The translations under genes were made by a program, and so were the position numbers. Under the pieces are notes generated by a model that was given only the letters and a program-made list of their open reading frames with translations, made no database searches and had not been told where the DNA came from. DNA of 64,000 bases from Ereboglobus sp. PH5-10 (GTDB lineage Bacteria; Verrucomicrobiota; Verrucomicrobiia; Opitutales; Opitutaceae), in NCBI RefSeq assembly GCF_029504735.1, contig NZ_JAQFIP010000002.1, forward strand, positions 186,001 through 250,000. The letters are read 5' to 3'. Shown here one piece after another: positions 44,150 to 51,762 of the stretch (position 1 is the stretch's first letter; every line of letters starts with the position of its first letter).

Positions 44150-45559
44150 TCATTTTTGCACGTCAGTTATCGCCGGCAGGCTGGCGGCGGCGATGGCCTG
44201 GCCATGGCGTTTTTCCTGCTCGCCGGGCGTGCGCAACGCGAGGCGCGTGGAGAGTTCGGGGAACTCCGCGTCCAGCACGGCGCGCGCGCGGTCGATGATG
44301 ACGCGACCGCCCTCACCGGATGTCACGCGGCCGAGGATGAGGATGTTGCGCAGCTCGTAGAAATCCGCGTAGTGGGCGAGCGAATAGCCGAAGCAGTCGC
44401 CCACGGTTTCGTAGATGGCGCGCGCGCGCGGGTCATCCTTCGTCATGGCCGCCTGCACGGCTTCGAGTTGCTCGGGCATCGGCATGGTTTCGGGGAAGCC
44501 GAAACCGGCGGCGCGGGCGAGGCGCGCCACGCCTTGCTGCGAAAAATACTGCACGCCGCAACCGCCGTCGCCCGACCATTCATCGCGGGGCGCGTCCTCG
44601 CGGTAATCGATTGGCGTGAACGCGAGCTCGTTGAGCCAGGGCGTGATGCCGCCCTTGGGGGTGACGTAGCCGCCGGCCTGGCTGGTGCCCATCGAGACGC
44701 CGAGCACGGCGTTGTCCTTCATGAACATCGAGCCGGCGAGCGCGGTCACCTCGCCGTCGTTGGCGACCTCGAAGGGCACGCCGCCCCAGCGTTCGCGCAG
44801 GTCGGGAAACATGCGGCGGATTTTTTTCTCAAAAAGCTCGGGTGTGATGTTGCGGAAAAGCGACGCGACACGCACCTCGTTGTTCACATACACGCCGGCG
44901 GAGCTGCCGCCGATGGCATCGACGCGAGGCAGGTGCGCGGCGGCGCGAACAAGCAAGTCCTGCACGCCGTCGATGTGATACGAGGGATCTTTTTCGAAAT
45001 ACGGACTCCACGGGATTTCCTCGGAAAACACCACGCGCCCGTCGATGAGCGCGGCGACTTTGCGATCGCTTCCGCCGAGGTCGAAACCGATGCGGCAGCC
45101 GTCGAGATGCCCGCCAACCGAAAGCTCGTCCTGAGACTCGGATGAGGACGCCGCGTTCGACACATCCGCGCGGGCGACCTCGAAGGGTTTCCCGTAAATC
45201 TTAGCCCCCATCATTTCGCAGTCGAACGCGCGCTCGCCCTGCGCTCCGTAAATGCGCTTGAGCGGCTCGACCAGCTCGTCCGCGCCCGCGATGAGCACAC
45301 GGCAGCCGCCGCGCTGCCAGAGGAGAAACTTGATCATGCGCTCGATGTGGCGGAGCGTGAGCGCGGCCCGCGGATGACCCGCGGCGAGTGCGCGCGTGCG
45401 ATGGGTTGTGCGGCCGCCATCGCCGCGCACGAGCGTGATTTCGACGTCGCGCGCGCCGTTGTCGTTTGCCACCAGCCGGCCGTAGGCGCGCGTCCAAAGC
45501 GAGGCGGGCACAAAGGCGGGATCGAGGGGAGGTGTGATTTTCGGACGAATGTCTGTCAT
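44150..45559 (-). CDS. ROK-family sugar kinase-like protein with N-terminal extension
   Basis: 469 residues, much longer than the usual ~300 of ROK kinases. Residues ~1-150 are an added domain I do not recognise (WTRAYGRLVANDNGARDVEI, RHIERMIKFLLWQRGGCRVL). The ATPase core starts at FDLGGSDRKVAALIDGRVVF (Asp160 phosphate loop), continues GGSSAGVYVNN, VANDGEVTALAG (catalytic-region Asp) and SMGTSQAGGYV. The classical ROK zinc motif CxCGxxGC is not visible. Context between the symporter and PIG-L genes points to GlcNAc or GlcN 6-phosphorylation, but a sugar-sensing role cannot be excluded. Confidence 0.75.
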   Translation of the reverse strand: MTDIRPKITPPLDPAFVPASLWTRAYGRLVANDNGARDVEITLVRGDGGRTTHRTRALAAGHPRAALTLRHIERMIKFLLWQRGGCRVLIAGADELVEPLKRIYGAQGERAFDCEMMGAKIYGKPFEVARADVSNAASSSESQDELSVGGHLDGCRIGFDLGGSDRKVAALIDGRVVFSEEIPWSPYFEKDPSYHIDGVQDLLVRAAAHLPRVDAIGGSSAGVYVNNEVRVASLFRNITPELFEKKIRRMFPDLRERWGGVPFEVANDGEVTALAGSMFMKDNAVLGVSMGTSQAGGYVTPKGGITPWLNELAFTPIDYREDAPRDEWSGDGGCGVQYFSQQGVARLARAAGFGFPETMPMPEQLEAVQAAMTKDDPRARAIYETVGDCFGYSLAHYADFYELRNILILGRVTSGEGGRVIIDRARAVLDAEFPELSTRLALRTPGEQEKRHGQAIAAASLPAITDVQK

Positions 45560-45600
45560 GGGAAAAAATTATTGGATTAAAAAAACAGATGAGTCCGCGC

Positions 45601-45832
45601 TTGAAGCCCAACGGGCTTCTGTCCTCTAGCCCGGGGTTGCGAGCGCGGCGAGCTACCCCGGGAATAATAAACATGACAACCAACCCCAACGGGGTTGCGG
45701 CCTGTTTGTTCGCCATGCGTTCGCAAAAGATGCAACCCCTTCAGGGTTGTGTTTTCTCTTTCAACAAACCCAGGGTAGGCGCTCGTTCCTCGCGCCAACC
45801 CCGGGCTAAGGGATTCATCCCCGTTGGGGATG
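45601..45832. repeat. Composite palindrome element between symporter and ROK genes
   Basis: This 333-bp gap (45560-45892) has no gene. It holds nested palindromes: CAACCCCAACGGGGTTG (45681-45697), CAACCCCTTCAGGGTTG (45733-45749), CATCCCCGTTGGGGATG (45816-45832), plus a distant pair TAGCCCGGGGTTG (45627-45639) and CAACCCCGGGCTA (45796-45808) that encloses most of the element. The regular spacing suggests a mobile or REP-like non-coding element. Short open frames through it are by-products of the repeats. Confidence 0.7.
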
Positions 45833-45892
45833 AGAGGAAGCGCAGTTCGAGTTTTCATGGCGGAAAATTTCAATGGATAATGACGGACGCGA

Positions 45893-47863
45893 TCAGCCCA
45901 GTTTGATGCGTGTGGAGAGCCGCAGCGTGGCAAGCGTGGCGAGCACCGCCACGACGCAGAGCACCGTGCCCAGCGTCGAGCGCCCGTAGAGCAAATTGCC
46001 GATGCCGAACAGGGCCGACCAAACCGCAAGGCAGCCGACCATCATGCACAGCAGGCCGGTGGGCACATCCCACTTGCCCTTCGCAACGGACGACGCGGGC
46101 ATCGCAGCGCTCACCTTGCGCCAGCCGGGACCGCCCGCGCGGATTTTTTCGCAGAACTTCGCGAGCACTTCCTGCGGCTCGGGTTGCGTGAGGAATGTCA
46201 CGACCAGCCAGCCGGCGGTTGTCAGCAAAATGCCGAGGACGAGCTTCCACGCGCTGTAATCCATGATTGAGAACCAGCCGCTCTCGCGCATGGCCGCCTC
46301 GATGCCGAGATGCGGCGCGCCCCATTGGAAGAAACAGGCGACGGCGAAGGAGACGATCATCGCGGTGATTTCGCTCCACGCGTTGATGCGCCACCAGAAC
46401 CAGCGCAGGATGTAGAGCAGCCCGGTGCCGGCGCCGATCTGGAGGAGAATGTCGAAGGAATCCTTCGCGTTTTGCATCCAGAGCGCGACCACCCCCGAAA
46501 GCGCGAGCAGCGCGAGCATCGTAAGGCGCCCGACGAACACGGCGTGGCGCGGGCTGACGTCCTTGCGGATGAAGCGCGTGTAGAAATCCTGCACCACGTA
46601 GGAGGAGCCCCAGTTCAGGTGCGTGGCGATGGTGGACATGTAGGCGGCGATGAGCGAGGCGACGATCAGCCCGAGCCAGCCCTTGGGCATCTTGGAAATC
46701 ATGCCGGGATACGCGATGTCGTGCCGCAAGAACTGCTCGTCCACATTCGGAAACTCCCGCGCGAGACTGCCCGTTCCGGCGGCGTCGGCGCGCGCCTGGC
46801 GCACCTCGTTGCGCACGGTTTCGCCGAGTGTCGCGTCGCCGCTTTCGTAGCGGGTGACGAGATCCGGATTCGCGGCGAGCCACGTGCGCGCGGCGGCCTG
46901 CTGGTCGGGCGGGGTGAGCGGAAACTGCGTCAACGAAACGAGCGCGACGATGATCCACGGCCAGGGGCGCACGGCGTAGTGCAGGAAGTTGAACAGGAGC
47001 GTGGCGCCGACGGCGTTCTTTTCGTTTTTCGCCGAGAGCATGCGTTGCGCGATGTAGCCGCCGCCGCCGGGTTCGGAACCGGGATACCAGACGTTCCACC
47101 ACTGCACGGCCACGGGCAGAATCAACAACGTCATCAGCGTCGAAAGCCCGCCCTCGCGGTCGGGAAACATCGCCATGCGCGCCGAGACGTCGGCGTTGGA
47201 AAACAATTCACCCAGCGACGAGATGCCGCCGACCTCGGGCGACTTGACCGCGTAAACCGCCGCAAAAATCGCGCCGACCATCGCCACGGAATATTGGTAA
47301 AAATCCGCCCAGATCGACCCGGTCAGTCCGCCGAGCGTCGCGTAAACCGCCACGCCCGCCATGGCCCACAGCAATGTTTCCACAGGCGAAAGGCCGAAGA
47401 GCACCTGCCCGATCTTGATCGCCGCGAGCGACACGGTGGCCATGATCATGACATTAAAAAACACGCCCAGATACAGCGCGCGAAATCCGCGCAGGGCCGC
47501 CGCGGGACGTCCACTGTAGCGGATCTCGTAAAAGCCGAGGTCGGTGTCGAGCGCCGAGCGGCGCCAGAGTTTCGCATAGACAAAAACCGTCAGCATGCCC
47601 GTCAGCAGAAACGCCCACCACACCCAGTTGCCCGCCACGCCGTGCGTGCGCACGATGTCGGTGACGAGGTTCGGCGTGTCGCACGAAAACGTGCACGCCA
47701 CCATCGAGACGCCGAGCAGCCACCAGGGCATGGAGCGGCCGGAGAGAAAGAAGTCGCCGGCGCTGCGGCCCGAGCGGCGCGCGGCGGCGGAACCGACGAG
47801 CACCACCGAGATCAGAAAGCCGGCGATGATCGCCAAATCGAGAGACGAGAGGTTTGTTAGCAT
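45893..47863 (-). CDS. Sodium:solute symporter (SSS family)
   Basis: 656 residues with about 14 hydrophobic segments, starting LDLAIIAGFLISVVLVGSAA. The family hallmark GRSMPWWLLGVSMVACTFSCDTP covers the first two helices, and AYMSTIATHLNWGSSYVVQD is the conserved TM8-type region with Na2-site Ser/Thr. There is a soluble insert at ~330-400 and a long cytoplasmic C-terminal loop. The gene lies 60 bp downstream of the GH20 hexosaminidase and upstream of the ROK kinase, so the cargo is probably a GlcNAc- or GalNAc-type sugar; this is inference from context. Confidence 0.92.
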   Translation of the reverse strand: MLTNLSSLDLAIIAGFLISVVLVGSAAARRSGRSAGDFFLSGRSMPWWLLGVSMVACTFSCDTPNLVTDIVRTHGVAGNWVWWAFLLTGMLTVFVYAKLWRRSALDTDLGFYEIRYSGRPAAALRGFRALYLGVFFNVMIMATVSLAAIKIGQVLFGLSPVETLLWAMAGVAVYATLGGLTGSIWADFYQYSVAMVGAIFAAVYAVKSPEVGGISSLGELFSNADVSARMAMFPDREGGLSTLMTLLILPVAVQWWNVWYPGSEPGGGGYIAQRMLSAKNEKNAVGATLLFNFLHYAVRPWPWIIVALVSLTQFPLTPPDQQAAARTWLAANPDLVTRYESGDATLGETVRNEVRQARADAAGTGSLAREFPNVDEQFLRHDIAYPGMISKMPKGWLGLIVASLIAAYMSTIATHLNWGSSYVVQDFYTRFIRKDVSPRHAVFVGRLTMLALLALSGVVALWMQNAKDSFDILLQIGAGTGLLYILRWFWWRINAWSEITAMIVSFAVACFFQWGAPHLGIEAAMRESGWFSIMDYSAWKLVLGILLTTAGWLVVTFLTQPEPQEVLAKFCEKIRAGGPGWRKVSAAMPASSVAKGKWDVPTGLLCMMVGCLAVWSALFGIGNLLYGRSTLGTVLCVVAVLATLATLRLSTRIKLG

Positions 47864-47923
47864 GGGGAGTGTGTGGGTTTTCTTCTACAACTAGGAAGCA
47901 ATGATGCGTATTGAGACAATTAA

Positions 47924-49594
47924 TTATCGCGCCCGCGCGGGCGAGCCGTCGGGACGACGGTAGTTGGCGTTGACCTTGTCGAGATAACGAATCGCGGAAG
48001 GCAGGCGCTTTTGGAAGCAGCTCCAGTCGCGCGCCTCCTTCGGGCTCCACGCAACCTCAGCCAGCGCGAACATGCGCGGATACAGGTTATACTCGGCTCG
48101 GTTCCAATCGAAAAGATACTCGCCCCAAAGGTTCGCCTGGCAGCCGAGCACTTGCTTCTCGCGCTCCGGCGGCGTGCCCTCGGGAATGGGCTCGAAGTGA
48201 TACGCCTTCTCCAGCGTGACGAGCCGCTGCGGACGGTTGCCGGAACGATTGAGGGCAGGCTGCTCGTAATAGGGATCGGCCAGCTTGTCGTCGGCGGAGG
48301 CGAGGTAGTCCAGGTAACAATGGGAGTTTGGCGTCATCACGACATCGTTGCCTTTTTCGATGGCGAGCCGCGCCCACTTCCAGTCGCGCCAGACCATCAT
48401 CGTCGCGGTTGGCGACAGGCCGCCCTCCTGGATTTCATCCCAGCCGACGATGCGGCGTCCGCGCGCGTTGAGATATTTTTCGATGCGCGCGAGGAACCAC
48501 GATTGCAGCTCGAACTCGTCCTTCAGATTGTTTTCACGAATGACTTTTTGCGCGAAGGCGGACGCCTTCCATTGTTTTTTCGGAGCCTCGTCGCCGCCGA
48601 TGTGAATGTATTTTGAATTGGGAAACAACTCGCAAACCTCGTCGAGCACATCCTGCAAAAAGCGAAACGTCCCATCCTTGGGCGCGAAGATGTAGGGTTT
48701 CACGCCCCAGGTTTCGACGACCTTGGGCGCGTAGCCTTCGATGTCGCTGTTGCCGAGTTCCGGATAGGACGCGATGGCGGCGGCGGCGTGCCCCGGGATT
48801 TCGATTTCAGGAACGACGGTGATGCCGCGCTGATGCGCGTAGGCGACGATTTCGCGGACCTCGTCCTGCGTGTAATAACCGCCGTGCGGCACGCCGTCGG
48901 GTTTGTTGCGGTCGCCGGGCGTGGGAGAGTTGGCGCGCCACGCGCCGATTTGCGTGAGCTTGGGATATTTTTTTATCTCAATGCGCCAGCCCTGGTCCTC
49001 GGTGAGATGCCAGTGCAGCGTGTTGAATTTATACAGCGCCATGGCGTCGATCAATCGCTTCGCCGCAACCGGGCCGAAGAAGTGCCGCCCGTCGTCGAAC
49101 AACACGCCGCGCCACTTGAATCGCGGCGAGTCGTAAATGCGCACGACCGGCAGCGTGACGCGCGCGCCGTCCCGCGCCACGAGCTGCGCGAGTGTTTGCA
49201 GCGCGTAAAACGCGCCGTTGCGGGCGGACGCCTCGATGCGCACGGCGCCATCCGCGGCGACCTCAAGCGCGTAGCCCTCGGGATGCGCGACGTGCGCGTT
49301 CGCCGAGCGCGAGGCGGAATCAACGCTGATTACCGGACGGCCCGCCGCGGTCGCCGTTGTCGGGTGCACCGCCAGGCGCAATCCCGTCCATTCCAAAAGC
49401 GTGTCCGCATACACGCGCCCAAGTGCGGCATCGGCGCACACAATGACATGCGCCGCGCCCAACGGCGCGTCCGCCTTCGCATCGTCGCGCACGATCTGCG
49501 CGGGACGCGGGATGACATTGATTTCACCGGCGGCAAGCCCGCATGAAAGGACAACGCACGCAAGCGCGCCGAGGAGTAGTTTGTGTGGAGTCAT
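47924..49594 (-). CDS. GH20 beta-N-acetylhexosaminidase, secreted
   Basis: 556 residues from the ATG at 49594; a signal peptide (LLLGALACVVLSCGLAAG) follows. Residues ~22-140 form the GH20 N-terminal domain (INVIPRPAQIV). The barrel has HWHLTEDQGWRIEIKKYPKL and the substrate-assisted catalytic pair Asp335-Glu336 in HIGGDEAPKKQW. The enzyme would release terminal GlcNAc or GalNAc from chitin, mucin or peptidoglycan-type chains outside the cytoplasm. It lies 35 bp after nagB and 60 bp before the symporter, a tight catabolic operon. Confidence 0.95.
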   Translation of the reverse strand: MTPHKLLLGALACVVLSCGLAAGEINVIPRPAQIVRDDAKADAPLGAAHVIVCADAALGRVYADTLLEWTGLRLAVHPTTATAAGRPVISVDSASRSANAHVAHPEGYALEVAADGAVRIEASARNGAFYALQTLAQLVARDGARVTLPVVRIYDSPRFKWRGVLFDDGRHFFGPVAAKRLIDAMALYKFNTLHWHLTEDQGWRIEIKKYPKLTQIGAWRANSPTPGDRNKPDGVPHGGYYTQDEVREIVAYAHQRGITVVPEIEIPGHAAAAIASYPELGNSDIEGYAPKVVETWGVKPYIFAPKDGTFRFLQDVLDEVCELFPNSKYIHIGGDEAPKKQWKASAFAQKVIRENNLKDEFELQSWFLARIEKYLNARGRRIVGWDEIQEGGLSPTATMMVWRDWKWARLAIEKGNDVVMTPNSHCYLDYLASADDKLADPYYEQPALNRSGNRPQRLVTLEKAYHFEPIPEGTPPEREKQVLGCQANLWGEYLFDWNRAEYNLYPRMFALAEVAWSPKEARDWSCFQKRLPSAIRYLDKVNANYRRPDGSPARAR

Positions 49595-49628
49595 GGATGT
49601 GTGATGGGAGGGAAACGGAAACCAACTA

Positions 49629-51536
49629 TTATTCCATCCACTGCCGGAACGGTTCGATCGCCTCGTAGTTGGCGAGGCCGAACTCATCGTAGGCGCGGGC
49701 GACGGCCTGGTTGTGCTGCTCGGCCTGCTGCCACGCCTCGCCCGCCTGCTGGCTGCGCGCGGGCGTCTGGCTGCGCTGGCTTTTGTGATGGCAGATGGAT
49801 TGGATCTTTGCGGACAACTCCATCGGGCTCATCGGCACCGCCATGTCGATTTCGGCGATGTCCCAGATTCCCGAGGCGCCGCGATAAATCCACACGCGGC
49901 AATCGCGCCGCCAGGCGTCGTCGCGCGTTTTTTCAAGCGCCTGCCGCAGCACGCTGAAACAAATCGCGGGCAGCGAGCTCGGGTCCTCGGACGCGCCCGT
50001 GGCAAAAATCTGATGCGGCTCGATCTTGCGCAGGAGCGCCACAACCGCGTCCACATCCGCGTCGCCGATGCGGAACTGGCGGTAGCGGCCCTGCTCGTAA
50101 AACGGCAGGTCGAGGAAGACCGAGTTTTCCTTGGTCACGCCGCACGCGCGGACGGCGGCGCGCGCCTCCTCGCGTCGCAACGCGCCCTTGAAGCGGCGCA
50201 GTTCCGGCGGGTCGATGTCGAAGGCGGATTTCTCGTCGAGCTGCTGCCTGATTTTTCGGACAAATGTGTTGCTGGCTCCCTTCGCGTCGGAGTCCTCCAG
50301 CTCGATCATGAAGTCGGCATACGAGGCGGCCTCCTCGTCGGGCACGCCGAGGTTGCCCGATGTCTGGCAGGCCACGGTGACCTGGTGCCCCTGCTCGACA
50401 AGACGGCGGATGGTGCCGCCCATGCCAATCACATCGTCGGAAGGCTCGGGGCTCAAAACGAGCACGCGCTTCGGGTGCGGCGCGGCGCGCTCGGGACGAT
50501 GCGTGTCGTCCGCGTCGGGCTTGCCGCCGGGCCAGCCGGTGATGGTGTGCTGGAGTTCGTTAAAAATGCGAATGTTGAGGATGTAGGCGGGTCCCTGCTC
50601 CGTGAGCAAATCGGTCATGCCGTGCTCGGTGTAATCGTCGTCGAGGAGCTTGAGCACGGGCTTCTTGACCTGCCTCGAAAGCCACACGACCGCGCGGCGC
50701 GAAATCGTCGGGGTCCACTCGACCGGGCCGACCAGCCAGGGAAGTTTTATGCGCGTGAGCTCCGACGCCGAGGCGCGGTCAACATGGAAGGTGACGTCGC
50801 CATGCTGCTGGAGAAAACTCGCGGGCAGCGCCTCCGAGGGCGCTTTCTCGGCGGCCTCGGCAACCACGCGCGCCTTGGCCCCGCCCCACGAAAGCAGGAC
50901 GATGCGGCGCGCGTCGAGAATCGAGCCGACGCCCATGGTGATCGCGTGGCGCGGCACATTGGCCTCGCCGATAAAATCGCGCGCGGCGTCGCGGCGCGTC
51001 ATGCTGTCGAGCGTGACCAGGCGCGTGCGCGAATCCGCGCCGGAGCCCGGCTCGTTGAAACCGATGTGGCCGGTGCGCCCGATGCCGAGCACCTGCAAAT
51101 CGATGCCGCCGGCGTCCTTGATTTTCTGCTCGTAGGCGCGGCACCACGCAAACACCTCCGCGCGCGGCACCATGCCGTCGGGGACGTTGATGGCGGACGC
51201 GGGAATGTCGATGTGGTCGAAAAGCTGCTCGTGCATGAAGCGCCAGTAGCTTTGCGAATGCTCGCGCGGCAGGCCGTAATACTCGTCGAGATTAAAGGTG
51301 ACGACGTTCGCGAAACTCAGCCCCTCCTCGCGGTGCATGCGAATCAGCTCGCGGTAAAGGCGCACGGGCGTCCCGCCCGTGGCGAGCCCGAGGACGACGG
51401 AGCGCCCGGCCTTGGCGCGGGCGCGGATTAACCCGGCAATTTCGAGGGCGAGCGCGCACGACGCCTCGTCGGCTGTATCATGAATCTGGATACGGATGCG
51501 CTCGCGTTGCTGACTTTCGGTGGTGACTTGGTTCAT
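49629..51536 (-). CDS. nagB: Glucosamine-6-phosphate deaminase fused to PIG-L-like domain
   Basis: 635 residues, two domains. The N-terminal NagB domain (~1-275) has LGLATGGTP (49-57), FNLDEYYGL (Asp84, proton transfer) and GIGRTGHIGFNEPGSG (151-166). The second aspartate that E. coli NagB has in GxGxDGH is Thr here, as I recall for the Bacteroidetes-type fusions. Residues ~365-635 form a PIG-L/LmbE-like domain beginning KRVLVLSPEPSDDVIGMGG, where the histidine of the HPDD zinc motif is replaced by Glu. NagB converts GlcN-6-P to fructose-6-P and ammonia. It opens the minus-strand operon and is divergent from araC. Confidence 0.9.
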   Translation of the reverse strand: MNQVTTESQQRERIRIQIHDTADEASCALALEIAGLIRARAKAGRSVVLGLATGGTPVRLYRELIRMHREEGLSFANVVTFNLDEYYGLPREHSQSYWRFMHEQLFDHIDIPASAINVPDGMVPRAEVFAWCRAYEQKIKDAGGIDLQVLGIGRTGHIGFNEPGSGADSRTRLVTLDSMTRRDAARDFIGEANVPRHAITMGVGSILDARRIVLLSWGGAKARVVAEAAEKAPSEALPASFLQQHGDVTFHVDRASASELTRIKLPWLVGPVEWTPTISRRAVVWLSRQVKKPVLKLLDDDYTEHGMTDLLTEQGPAYILNIRIFNELQHTITGWPGGKPDADDTHRPERAAPHPKRVLVLSPEPSDDVIGMGGTIRRLVEQGHQVTVACQTSGNLGVPDEEAASYADFMIELEDSDAKGASNTFVRKIRQQLDEKSAFDIDPPELRRFKGALRREEARAAVRACGVTKENSVFLDLPFYEQGRYRQFRIGDADVDAVVALLRKIEPHQIFATGASEDPSSLPAICFSVLRQALEKTRDDAWRRDCRVWIYRGASGIWDIAEIDMAVPMSPMELSAKIQSICHHKSQRSQTPARSQQAGEAWQQAEQHNQAVARAYDEFGLANYEAIEPFRQWME

Positions 51537-51546
51537 GTGTGGCGTG

Positions 51547-51564
51547 TGACGTTAATGACGTTAA
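51547..51564. promoter_or_regulatory. Tandem TGACGTTAA direct repeat in the nagB leader
   Basis: TGACGTTAATGACGTTAA is two exact 9-bp copies, 11-28 bp upstream of the nagB ATG. AraC proteins commonly bind direct repeats, and an AraC gene is divergently transcribed from this gap. Position this close to the start would fit repression or a leader role. Confidence 0.4.
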
Positions 51565-51606
51565 AAAAGCTTGCCCATAATAGCCGCCGCCGTGTTCATG
51601 TGAAAT

Positions 51607-51621
51607 GGCAAAAACGATTAT
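51607..51621. promoter_or_regulatory. Shared motif in nagB/araC divergent promoter (copy 2)
   Basis: GGCAAAAACGATTAT matches 38408-38422 before the nahK-like gene at 13/15. Related A-rich units AACAAAAATGA and TGACAAAAGC follow at ~51628-51644, so the site may be a multi-unit operator. Confidence 0.4.
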
Positions 51622-51664
51622 GTTTTTAACAAAAATGACAAAAGCTGTGAGCGCCATGAACGGT

Positions 51665-51740
51665 GGTGCGAACCCTCCGGGTGAGCCGCGACAATTTGAA
51701 TATCGTTACATAATTTCGGCTCAGCCGAAGGCTTCGCCCC
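51665..51740. repeat. Degenerate copy of the GGTGAGCCG palindrome upstream of araC
   Basis: Arms 51665-51688 and 51717-51740 pair at 20 of 24 positions and keep the CGAA..GGTGAGCCG theme of the elements at 9014 and 41493, with a 28-nt AT-rich loop. It ends 22 bp before the AraC ATG. Confidence 0.6.
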
Positions 51741-51762
51741 ACCCCCTGCCCCATTCCGCACC

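Noticed and set aside
45589-45906. A 105-codon plus-strand frame in the symporter-ROK gap
   Set aside because: Its sequence is made by the nested palindromes; no domain, no start site.
45870-47102. A 410-codon minus-strand frame overlapping the symporter
   Set aside because: Arg/His-rich out-of-frame product; the overlapping frame encodes a full SSS transporter.
46310-47860. A 516-codon plus-strand frame opposite the symporter
   Set aside because: Antisense of the transmembrane segments, with no domain and highly charged composition.
49713-51431. A 572-codon plus-strand frame opposite nagB
   Set aside because: Shadow of the nagB/PIG-L gene; no domain features.
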